Positions 1 through 6,118 of a stretch of 9,111 bases of DNA are shown here, in pieces; within the stretch, counting starts at the first letter, position 1, and the number at the start of each line of letters is the position of its first letter. Source of the DNA: JBBQUN01 sp038212405 (GTDB taxonomy: Bacteria > Actinomycetota > Acidimicrobiia > Acidimicrobiales > SZUA-35); assembly GCA_038212405.1 (NCBI GenBank), contig JBBQUN010000189.1, positions 1 through 9,111 of the forward strand, written 5' to 3'. The position numbers were made by a program, and so were the translations under genes. The notes under the pieces are model-generated. The model was given only the letters and a program-made list of their open reading frames with translations. It searched no databases and had not been told where the DNA came from.

Positions 1-112
1 GGTTGGGCGAGGTCAGGTCGACCCAACCGACCACCGGTCGCTCGTCATGCTCTGCCAGGGCCAGGCGCGTGGCCCTCACCGAGTCAACATCGACCACCCG
101 TGCGTCAACCAA
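1..112 (-). CDS. Possible N-terminal part of an unidentified gene, cut by the left edge
   Basis: On the minus strand a frame stays open from about position 112 to the window edge, about 37 codons, with mostly G or C in third positions, which looks coding. It would begin MVDARVVDVDSVRATRLAL if the TTG at 112-110 is the start. No ribosome binding site precedes that TTG. The nearest ATG (173-171), 17 nt beyond the aminotransferase stop, reads only 22 codons before a stop in another frame. The first codons after that ATG (TVVDA) resemble those after the TTG (LVDA), because an 11-bp repeat occurs at both places. I do not recognise a family. The rest of 1-190 shows no supportable gene. Confidence 0.2.
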   Translation of the reverse strand, partial: MVDARVVDVDSVRATRLALAEHDERPVVGWVDLTSPN

Positions 113-166
113 GGTGATCGGCGATCATCGTGGTCGGCGGCGTTGTCGACAATGGTGCGTCAACCA
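101..166. repeat. Two direct copies of an 11-bp sequence, 55 bp apart
   Basis: TGCGTCAACCA occurs at 101-111 and again at 156-166, and the next eight bases also match at most positions. The offset of 55 bp is not a multiple of three. On the minus strand both copies place a valine-aspartate-alanine reading just after a possible start codon. This may be chance, or a duplication near the start of the left-edge gene. Confidence 0.35.
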
Positions 167-190
167 CGGTCATGTCAGCTGCGATGGTGA

Positions 191-1402
191 TCACCGGAGT
201 GCGTCGTCGAGGGTTTCGATGAAGTGCCCGATCTCGTCGTCGGTGACGACCAACGGCGGACAGAAGACCACCGCCTCGCCAACACCGCGAACGATGATGC
301 CTCGGTCGATCATCTTCTGTTTCATTGGCACCGCATCGCGGCCGATTTCGGCAGCCCACACCGCACCGACGCCGCGGTAGCTCTTGATCACGCCATCGGC
401 CATGAGGGCATCGAAGCCCTTGACCACCTCTTTGCCAATGTGGTTCGCTCGCTCGACGAGCCCGAGTTCTTCGATCAATTTGATGTTGGCGACGCCAGCG
501 GCCGCAGCCGTTGGATGACCCGAGTAGGTGTAGCCGTGGCGGAACATGAAGCCTGGCTCCGACAGCTCTTGGCCGAGAGCCTCCGAAACGATCACGCCAC
601 TGACCGGCAGGTAGCCCGAGGTGACGCCCTTGGCAAAGGTCATGAGGTCGGGTTTCACCGCAAAGGTTTGGGCGCCGAACCAGGAGCCGGTACGACCGAA
701 GCCGCAGATGACCTCGTCGAAGATGAGGAGGGCGTTGTGCTGATCACAGAGTCGACGCACACCTTCGAGGTAGCCATCGGCCGGTGGGTAGACACCGCCC
801 GCACCCTGGACCGGTTCGCTGATGACCGCTGCCACATTGGCACCATGCTCGGCGAAGAGCAACGACATCTGTTCGATATCGTCGTTTGGCACCTCGACGA
901 AGTGGGGGACGAGGTCGCCGAAACCGGTGCGGTTGCCCTCGATACCCTGTGCGCTGGTGCCACCGAAGTTCACCCCGTGGTACCCGTGGGTTCGGCGGAT
1001 GATGATCTGTTTGTCGGGAGTGCCTCGACGTTGTTGCACCAATCGGGCGATCTTGAGAGCAGTGTCGACTGCTTCGGAGCCCGAGCAGCCGAGGAACACG
1101 CGCCCGTTGGGGTGTGGCGACTTCTCGGCGATCAGGGAGGCGAGCTCACGGGCCGGGTTGTTCGAGAATGGAGCGAAGGTGTTGTAGGTGACCAGGCTCT
1201 CCATTTGATGGGTGATGGCATCGATGATCTCACGACGGCCGTGACCGACCTGGCAGTACCAAAGACTCGCCATGCCATCGAGGTATGCCTTGCCGGTGTC
1301 GTCATAGACCGTGGAGCCCTCGCCCCGCACGATGTTGATGTAGTCGGTCTCGGGCGTGATCGCCTCGCCGAACGGGTGGAGCAGGTGGTTGCTGACCGAC
1401 AT
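191..1402 (-). CDS. Class III PLP-dependent aminotransferase (omega-aminotransferase type)
   Basis: A 403-residue fold-type I aminotransferase that should move an amino group between an omega-amino compound or amino acid and a keto acid in the cytosol; the substrate is not readable. Visible signatures: the substrate-entry region around residues 45-55 (SLWYCQVGHG), the phosphate-binding loop GCSGSEAVDTALK (105-117), the aromatic stacking segment HGYHG (139-143), the PLP-ring aspartate in IFDEVICGFGRTG (227-239, Asp229) and the Schiff-base lysine in FAKG (Lys258). It is somewhat short for the omega-aminotransferase group (often about 430-460 residues), but all catalytic motifs are present. The start at 1402 is chosen because a GGAGG ribosome binding site lies 8 nt upstream and the family N-terminus begins here; an ATG further upstream at 1480 would add 26 unlikely residues. 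It is divergent from engB across 140 bp. Family certain, substrate unknown. Confidence 0.93.
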   Translation of the reverse strand: MSVSNHLLHPFGEAITPETDYINIVRGEGSTVYDDTGKAYLDGMASLWYCQVGHGRREIIDAITHQMESLVTYNTFAPFSNNPARELASLIAEKSPHPNGRVFLGCSGSEAVDTALKIARLVQQRRGTPDKQIIIRRTHGYHGVNFGGTSAQGIEGNRTGFGDLVPHFVEVPNDDIEQMSLLFAEHGANVAAVISEPVQGAGGVYPPADGYLEGVRRLCDQHNALLIFDEVICGFGRTGSWFGAQTFAVKPDLMTFAKGVTSGYLPVSGVIVSEALGQELSEPGFMFRHGYTYSGHPTAAAAGVANIKLIEELGLVERANHIGKEVVKGFDALMADGVIKSYRGVGAVWAAEIGRDAVPMKQKMIDRGIIVRGVGEAVVFCPPLVVTDDEIGHFIETLDDALR

Positions 1403-1410
1403 GGTCGGAT

Positions 1411-1415
1411 CCTCC
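1411..1415 (-). promoter_or_regulatory. Ribosome binding site of the aminotransferase gene
   Basis: GGAGG on the minus strand with an 8-nt spacer to the ATG at 1402. It decides the start in favour of the shorter 403-residue reading over the ATG at 1480. Confidence 0.75.
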
Positions 1416-1542
1416 GAGGAGCTGTGCGGGCGAGGCGCTCGCATTCGTTTGTTGATGGTGCAGAGTGTGCCAGATTCCAACGAAAGATGGGAGCGGGTGG
1501 CTCAGGTGCGTTCCGTCGACACGGCTCTATCTTTGAGAGTCC

Positions 1543-2142
1543 ATGGCTCCTCCGTTCAAACTCACCTTCGTGCAATCGGCCGAACGCGTGGCGCAGCTGC
1601 CTCAAACTCGGGCCGAAGTGACCTTCGTTGGGCGATCGAACGTTGGGAAGTCATCGCTCATCAACGCTCTGGCCAACCGGAAGAATCTGGCTCACGTTTC
1701 GAATACACCGGGTCGTACCCGGCTGCTCAACATGTTCGAAATCGACAAATCGTGGCCAACGGGCGGTGTTGCTTCGCTGATGGATCTGCCTGGCTACGGA
1801 TTCGCCAAAGCACCGGCGGCGATGAAGCAAAACTGGGGAAGGATGATCGAGAGCTATCTGCTCGACCGTGAGAACCTCGAGATGGTCGTGGTGCTCGTTG
1901 ACGGCGTGGTCGGCCCCACCGCACTCGATATCCAAATGCTCGAGTGGTTGCGTTCGCACGAGATCCCACACACCGTCGTTGCCACAAAGCACGACAAGGT
2001 CAAGTCGTCGCAGCGCAACAAGCGCAAGTTCGAAGTCGCCGAGAAGTGCGAACTCGAAGAGGGTGACGTCATCTGGGTCAGCGCCGAGAAGGGCACCGGT
2101 CTCGACCGCCTGCGGACCCTGATGCGTTCCTGGTTGCACTGA
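1543..2142 (+). CDS. engB: Ribosome biogenesis GTP-binding protein EngB (YihA/YsxC)
   Basis: A 199-residue TRAFAC-class GTPase, the usual EngB/YsxC length, which in studied bacteria acts in late assembly of the large ribosomal subunit. All five G motifs are visible: G1 GRSNVGKSS (30-38), G2 threonine in NTPGRT (54-59), G3 DLPGYG (81-86), G4 TKHDK (148-152) and G5 SAEKG (180-184). GRSNVGKSS with DLPGYGFA is characteristic of EngB rather than of Era or EngA. There is no convincing Shine-Dalgarno; only GAGAG lies 3 nt before the ATG, and a TATCTT hexamer at 1528-1533 would place transcription start almost at the ATG, so a leaderless or very short leader mRNA is possible but unproven. It stands alone: divergent from the aminotransferase and convergent with fhs, so it is probably functionally unrelated to the formate genes. 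Confidence 0.95.
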   Translation: MAPPFKLTFVQSAERVAQLPQTRAEVTFVGRSNVGKSSLINALANRKNLAHVSNTPGRTRLLNMFEIDKSWPTGGVASLMDLPGYGFAKAPAAMKQNWGRMIESYLLDRENLEMVVVLVDGVVGPTALDIQMLEWLRSHEIPHTVVATKHDKVKSSQRNKRKFEVAEKCELEEGDVIWVSAEKGTGLDRLRTLMRSWLH

Positions 2143-2153
2143 TGGCGGTTGGA

Positions 2154-2172
2154 CTGAGCGCTCAGCTCGAGC
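2154..2172. terminator. Palindromic sequence between convergent engB and fhs
   Basis: CTGAGCGCTCAG (2154-2165) is a perfect 12-bp palindrome, followed directly by the 8-bp palindrome GCTCGAGC (2165-2172). It lies in the 52-bp gap between the engB stop and the fhs stop, where a shared terminator is expected. A hairpin with GAGC/GCTC arms is possible, but there is no T-tract on either strand, so a terminator role is weakly supported. Confidence 0.3.
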
Positions 2173-2227
2173 CGACGATCTCTCCGTTCTCGTCTCAGCT
2201 CAAGCCGACGATCTCTCCGTTCTCGTC
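2162..2227. repeat. 33-bp tandem duplication spanning the fhs stop codon
   Basis: Two adjacent 33-bp units, 2162-2194 and 2195-2227, differ at one base. The right unit is the last ten codons of fhs plus its stop (DENGEIVGLS then stop, read on the minus strand). The left unit would read the same with one Leu-to-Ser change and its own stop, but lies beyond the first stop and so is untranslated. The unit is exactly 11 codons long. Confidence 0.95.
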
Positions 2228-3892
2228 GATGTCGATGCCGAGCGCCGCGGGCTTGGCGCCCAGGCCGGGCATGGTCCGCATGTCGCCACAGATCGGATAG
2301 ATGAAGCCGGCTCCGACCGAGGCCCGCACTTCGCGAACCGGGAGTCGCCAGCCGGTCGGTGCGCCGGTCAGCTTCGGATCCGACGAGATCGACAAATGGG
2401 TCTTGGCGATACAGACCAGAAGGTGGCCAAAGCCTGCCGCTTCGAACTCGTCGAGCTGGCGGCCAGCAGCCGGGGTGTAGTCGACCCCGTCGGCTCCGTA
2501 GACCCGAGTCGCCACCGTCTCGATCTTCTCTCGCAGACTGGCTTCTTCGGGGTAGAGGACGGCGAACGAGCTCGGCTCGGCGGCAGCATCGGCAACGGCC
2601 TCGGCCAGTTCGGTCGCTCCCTTGCCACCGTCGGCAAAATGCGTTGCCCGCGCTGAGCGGGCGTTGCATTCGTTCGCGATCTCGGCGATGGCCACCAGGT
2701 CGGCCTCGTGGTCCTCGGGGAACGCGTTGATGGCGACAACAGGGGTGACGCCGTGGATCCGCATGTTTTCGAGCTGCTTGCGCAGGTTCGCTCCGCCCTC
2801 GTGCACCTCGTCGGGGTTCTCGGCAAGCAGCGCCTCGGGGAGTGGTCGACCGGCGACGATCGTGTGCTTGCCCGAATGGGCTTTGAGGCCCCGAACGGTG
2901 GCGACCAGAACCGCAGCGTCAGGGGCGATGCCCGAGACACGACACTTGATGTTGAAGAAGCGCTCGGCGCCCATGTCAGCGCCGAAGCCCGCTTCGGTGA
3001 TCAGGAAGTCGCCGGTTCGAATGCCGATTTGGTCGGCAACGATCGAGGAGTTGCCGGTAGCGATGTTGCCGAACGGACCGGTGTGCACGAGCGCCGGGGT
3101 GTTCTCGAGCGTTTGCATCAGGTTGGGCTTGATGGCTTCCTTCAGCAAGACGGTCATCGCCCCGGCCGCGCCGATGTCGTCGGCCGTGACGGGCGTACCG
3201 TCAGGTGTGTAGCCCAGCACGATGCGACCCATCCTGACCCGAAGATCTTGGAGCGAGGTGCAGAGCGCCAGCGCAGCCATGACTTCTGAGGCGGCGGTGA
3301 TGTCGAAGCCCGCCTCGCGTGGGATGCCATCGAGGCGGCCGCCGAGTCCGGTCACGATGTTGCGCAGGGATCGATCATTCACGTCGAGCGCGCGGCGCCA
3401 ACTGATCTGATGAGGATCGAAGCCTGCCTCGTTGCCGTGATAGATGTGGGCATCGAGGATGGCGGAGCACATGTTGTTGGCCGCAGTGACGGCATGCATG
3501 TCGCCGGTCAGATGGAGGTTGAACAACTCCATCGGCACGATCTGGCTGTAGCCGCCGCCAGCGGCACCACCCTTGATACCGAAGGTCGGGCCCATCGATG
3601 GCTGACGAATGGCAACGGTTGCCGACTTGCCGATGTGATCGAAGGCCTGGCCAAGTCCTACGACGGTCGTGGTCTTGCCTTCGCCCAGCGGTGTTGGGGT
3701 GATTGCCGAAACGACCACGTAGGCGGCGCGAGGGCGATCAGCCATTCGGTCGACAGCCTCGAGCGAGATCTTGGCTGCTCCGGTGCCGTATGGCTCGAGC
3801 AGATCAGTGGGTATCCCAGCCCGTTCAGCGATCTCGTTGAGGGGGCGCAACGTCGCGGCTCTGGCAATGGCGAGATCGCTGGAAAAGGACAT
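2195..3892 (-). CDS. fhs: Formate-tetrahydrofolate ligase (10-formyl-THF synthetase)
   Basis: A 565-residue cytosolic enzyme (family usually about 555-560) catalysing formate + ATP + THF to 10-formyl-THF + ADP + phosphate, reversibly. Seen: the P-loop TPTPLGEGKTTT (65-76), the signature RQPSMGPTFGIKGGAAGGG (96-114) followed by the PMELFNLHLTGDMHAV segment, the central TLENTPALVHTGPFGNIA segment, EAGFGADMGAE, and the conserved C-terminus with MPGLGAKPAALGIDID. The signature has Gln where many homologues have Glu (REPS). The start at 3892 matches the family N-terminus (MSFSSDLAIARAA). No clear Shine-Dalgarno precedes it or the alternative in-frame ATG at 3949. A longer reading from 4051 adds a spurious QDTATL repeat made by the 18-bp DNA repeats. 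It is divergent from the formate dehydrogenase operon across 222 bp, linking both to formate metabolism. The last ten codons are duplicated beyond the stop. Confidence 0.97.
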   Translation of the reverse strand: MSFSSDLAIARAATLRPLNEIAERAGIPTDLLEPYGTGAAKISLEAVDRMADRPRAAYVVVSAITPTPLGEGKTTTVVGLGQAFDHIGKSATVAIRQPSMGPTFGIKGGAAGGGYSQIVPMELFNLHLTGDMHAVTAANNMCSAILDAHIYHGNEAGFDPHQISWRRALDVNDRSLRNIVTGLGGRLDGIPREAGFDITAASEVMAALALCTSLQDLRVRMGRIVLGYTPDGTPVTADDIGAAGAMTVLLKEAIKPNLMQTLENTPALVHTGPFGNIATGNSSIVADQIGIRTGDFLITEAGFGADMGAERFFNIKCRVSGIAPDAAVLVATVRGLKAHSGKHTIVAGRPLPEALLAENPDEVHEGGANLRKQLENMRIHGVTPVVAINAFPEDHEADLVAIAEIANECNARSARATHFADGGKGATELAEAVADAAAEPSSFAVLYPEEASLREKIETVATRVYGADGVDYTPAAGRQLDEFEAAGFGHLLVCIAKTHLSISSDPKLTGAPTGWRLPVREVRASVGAGFIYPICGDMRTMPGLGAKPAALGIDIDENGEIVGLS

Positions 3893-3920
3893 GGGTGGAG
3901 TCGGCCTTCGGTCGGTTCGG

Positions 3921-3935
3921 CGATCGTTTCGATCG
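3921..3935. promoter_or_regulatory. Short perfect inverted repeat in the fhs leader
   Basis: CGATCG-TTT-CGATCG is a perfect inverted repeat with 6-bp arms, 29-43 nt upstream of the fhs start. Such a site could bind a dimeric regulator or form a small hairpin in the fhs leader. CGATCG is common in high-GC DNA, so chance is a real possibility. Confidence 0.3.
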
Positions 3936-3960
3936 GTAGCGGGGTGCATGGTGGTCGACG

Positions 3961-3989
3961 AGGGACGATCTCGGCAACTGATCGTCCCT
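3961..3989. promoter_or_regulatory. Perfect 10-bp inverted repeat in the fhs/fdh divergent region
   Basis: AGGGACGATC (3961-3970) and GATCGTCCCT (3980-3989) are exact reverse complements separated by 9 bases. The site lies 69-97 bp upstream of fhs and about 125 bp upstream of the formate dehydrogenase operon, directly beside the 18-bp tandem repeats. No T-tract follows on either strand, so an operator for a dimeric regulator or a leader hairpin is more likely than a terminator. Role inferred. Confidence 0.55.
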
Positions 3990-3993
3990 ATCG

Positions 3994-4047
3994 GCAGCGT
4001 CGCTGTGTCTTGCAGCGTCGCTGTGTCTTGCAGCGTCGCTGTGTCCT
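3994..4047. repeat. Three tandem 18-bp repeats, each with an inverted repeat
   Basis: GCAGCGTCGCTGTGTCTT is repeated head to tail at 3994-4011, 4012-4029 and 4030-4047; the third copy differs at one base. Each copy contains CAGCG-T-CGCTG, an 11-bp imperfect palindrome centred on T (3995-4005, 4013-4023, 4031-4041). The array lies between the divergent fhs and formate dehydrogenase genes, 68 bp before the latter's start. Repeated palindromes in a divergent promoter region suggest a multi-site operator; this role is inferred. Confidence 0.9.
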
Positions 4048-4100
4048 GCACCCTTCGACATCACGGCCTACCCTGGCCGAACTCGCACACCCCGCCGACC

Positions 4101-4105
4101 AGGAG
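4101..4105 (+). promoter_or_regulatory. Ribosome binding site of the formate dehydrogenase catalytic subunit
   Basis: AGGAG with a 9-nt spacer to the ATG at 4115. It fixes the start just upstream of the basic N-terminal tail and rules out any longer reading that would include the missing iron-sulfur domains. Confidence 0.75.
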
Positions 4106-4114
4106 CTCCCCGCC

Positions 4115-6118
4115 ATGGCCATCACCAGTCGCACACCAAGCAACCGGTCGCCGCGTCGCTCACGACCGAATCGGTCGTCGCCTCGGCAGCGGCTGACCGT
4201 GCCGCTGGTGCGTGACGGCGCCGAGTTGCGAGAAGCCACCTGGGACGAGGCCCTCGACCGTGTTGCCAGTGGCTTCCGGTCAGCGGTCGACGCTGGTGGG
4301 CCGGAAGCATTCGGCATGTTCAGCTGTTCCAAGGCCACGAATGAGATGAATTACGCGGCGCAGAAGTTCGCTCGCACCGCACTGGGGTCGAACAACATCG
4401 ACTCCTGCAACCGAACCTGACACGCTCCTTCCGTCGTCGGTCTGGCGACAGTCTTTGGAGCGGGCGGCGGCACCTCGTCGTACCGAGAGGTCGAAGACGC
4501 CGACCTGGTGCTGCTGTGGGGGTCCAACGCCCGTGAGGCGCATCCGATCTACTTCCATCACCTCTTGAAGGGGATCGAGGCCGGCGCCAAACTCTTCTGC
4601 GTCGATCCCCGACGCAGCAGTTCGGCAACGTTCGCCGACGTCTGGCTCGGCATCGACGTCGGTACCGATATTGCGCTGGCCAATGCGCTCGGACGAGAAA
4701 TCATTCATGCCGGGCTGGCTGACCGTGCATTCATCGAGCATTCGACGTCGAACTACGAGGCCTACGCCGCGGCCGTCGAGCCCTACACGTTGGAGCGCGC
4801 CGCCGAGATCACCGGCGTGCCGGCACCAGCCATCGCCGAACTCGCCCATGCCTACGCAACGGCGGAGAAGGCGCAGATCCTCTGGACGCTCGGGATCACC
4901 GAGCACCACAATGGGGTCGACAACGTGCTCTCGCTCTGCAACCTGGCTCTGCTGACGGGGCACGTCGGACGCTGGGGCTCTGGGCTCGTTCCCTTGCGAG
5001 GCCAGAACAACGTGCAGGGCGGTGGCGACATGGGCGCACTGCCCGACAAGTTGCCCGGTTTCCAGCGTGTCGACGACCCCCGCGATCGGGGCCGGTTCGA
5101 GGCCGCCTGGGGGACCCCGCTCAACCCCTCGGTCGGTCTCAACCTGACCGAGATGTTCGAGGCGATGGAAGCGGGCACCCTTCGTGCGGTGTACTGCATT
5201 GGTGAGAACCCCGCTGACTCCGAACCCGACATCGACCATGCTCGCCAGCTTCTACGCGGACTCGACCTGCTCGTCGTGCAAGACATCTTCCTGACCCGCA
5301 CCGCCGAGCTGGCCGACGTGGTGCTGCCGGCGTCGGTGGCGTGGGCGGAATCGGAGGGGACGGTCACCTCGAGCGAGCGTCGGGTGCAGCGGGTACGGGC
5401 TGCGGTGCCGCCGCCGGGCCAAGCCAGAGACGACATCGAGATCCTCGTCGACTTGGCAACGCGACTCGGACAGACATGGCCGAACACCACTCCCGAGGCG
5501 CTGTGGGACGAGCTTCGTGGCCTCTCACCGCTGCATGCGGGGATGAGCTGGGACCGGCTCGACGCCGAGCAGGGCCTGCAGTGGCCGTGCCCGTCGCTCG
5601 AACACCCGGGATCACCGTTCCTTCACGACTGGCTCTGGGCCGACGATCTCGATGATCGTGATCCGGCACCCTTCATGCCGTGTGAACACGCGGGGCCTGC
5701 CGAAGCGCTGTCGGAGCGCTTCCCGCTCCGCATGACCACTGGTCGGGTGCTCGACTCGTACAACACCGGCGTCCAGTCTGATGGATACGAGTCGCCCCTT
5801 CGCTCCGGGAACGCGCTCGACGTCAGTCCTGCCGATGCCGAATGCCTCGGACTGCTCGACGGCGAGCGCGTGCTCGTGTCGTCGCCCCGAGGCCAGGTGG
5901 AAATGCCGATCCGTGTGCAGCCGAACCTCCCGGAAGGGCTGACGTTCACGACCTATCACTTCTCGGATCTCGTCGACATCAACCGGCTGACCAACGACAC
6001 GCACGATCCGAAGTCGGGGACGTCGGAATTCAAGGCGGCCGCCATCAGAATCGACAAACTCACGAACGACATGCTCACGAACGATGCCGCGGTAGTGGAG
6101 CCTGCGTCGCATGCCTGA
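4115..6118 (+). CDS. fdhA: Selenocysteine formate dehydrogenase, catalytic Mo/W-bis-MGD subunit lacking its N-terminal Fe-S part
   Basis: A 667-residue protein if TGA at 4418-4420 is read as selenocysteine. It should oxidise formate to CO2 (or the reverse) at a Mo or W bis-MGD centre. Residues 1-25 are a Ser/Arg/Pro-rich basic tail; homology begins at QRLTVPLVR (25-33) and ATWDEALDRV (41-50). SCNRT-U102-H103-APSVVGLA is the catalytic Sec-His site. RGQNNVQGGGDMG begins at Arg295, 193 residues after Sec, the same spacing as Sec140-Arg333 in E. coli FdhF. The MGD-binding C-terminal domain covers about 536-646 (FPLRMTTGRVLDSYNTG and on). The usual N-terminal [2Fe-2S]/[4Fe-4S] domains and the MopB CxxCxxxC-CxKG motif are absent here but are encoded by the third gene (7880-8746). 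A pseudogene broken by a nonsense mutation is unlikely: the reading frame is intact on both sides and a SECIS hairpin follows. It overlaps the next gene by 8 nt. Confidence 0.93.
4418..4420 (+). other. In-frame UGA selenocysteine codon (Sec102)
   Basis: TGA interrupts one continuous reading frame (4115-6118) exactly where Sec or Cys sits in formate dehydrogenases: after NNIDSCNRT and before HAPSVVGLA. A GTG about 30 codons downstream could be mistaken for a new start, but the codons between TGA and GTG encode conserved family sequence. Decoding would need SelB and tRNA-Sec supplied from elsewhere in the genome. Confidence 0.93.
4423..4462 (+). promoter_or_regulatory. Bacterial SECIS element of the formate dehydrogenase mRNA
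   Basis: Just 3' of UGA, CGCTCC (4423-4428) pairs with GGAGCG (4457-4462). Within this an apical hairpin forms from GTCGTC (4433-4438) and GGCGAC (4444-4449, one G-U pair), closing a GGTCT loop (4439-4443). Counting the U of UGA as 1, loop bases G23 and U24 and the upstream U17 fall at the positions needed for SelB binding in E. coli fdhF. In this fold U17 can pair with A rather than being bulged, a small difference from E. coli. The element is also coding. Confidence 0.88.

Noticed and set aside
1504..1533. Sigma-70-type promoter for engB with TATCTT as -10.
   Set aside because: No acceptable -35 hexamer lies at a proper distance, so it was not listed as a feature.
224..1621. Long plus-strand open frame of 465 codons.
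   Set aside because: It is the antisense shadow of the aminotransferase, a common effect in high-GC DNA, and shows no recognisable domain.
3893..3989. Tetrahydrofolate riboswitch upstream of fhs.
   Set aside because: The inverted repeats do not match the conserved junctions of that riboswitch as far as I can recall them.
3994..4047. CRISPR array.
   Set aside because: The three units abut with no spacers, are only 18 bp long, and no cas gene is nearby.
3893..4051. N-terminal extension of Fhs with QDTATL peptide repeats.
   Set aside because: This reading only translates the 18-bp DNA repeats; the family N-terminus begins at 3892 and the extension has no homologous character.
3410..4114. Upstream extension of the formate dehydrogenase frame back to 3410.
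   Set aside because: It runs antisense through fhs; a good ribosome binding site precedes the ATG at 4115 and the extension lacks iron-sulfur motifs.
4418..4510. Formate dehydrogenase gene as a pseudogene or two separate genes (stop at 4420, restart at the GTG at 4508).
   Set aside because: Both parts are in the same frame, the codons between encode conserved family sequence, TGA sits at the catalytic Sec position, and a SECIS hairpin follows.
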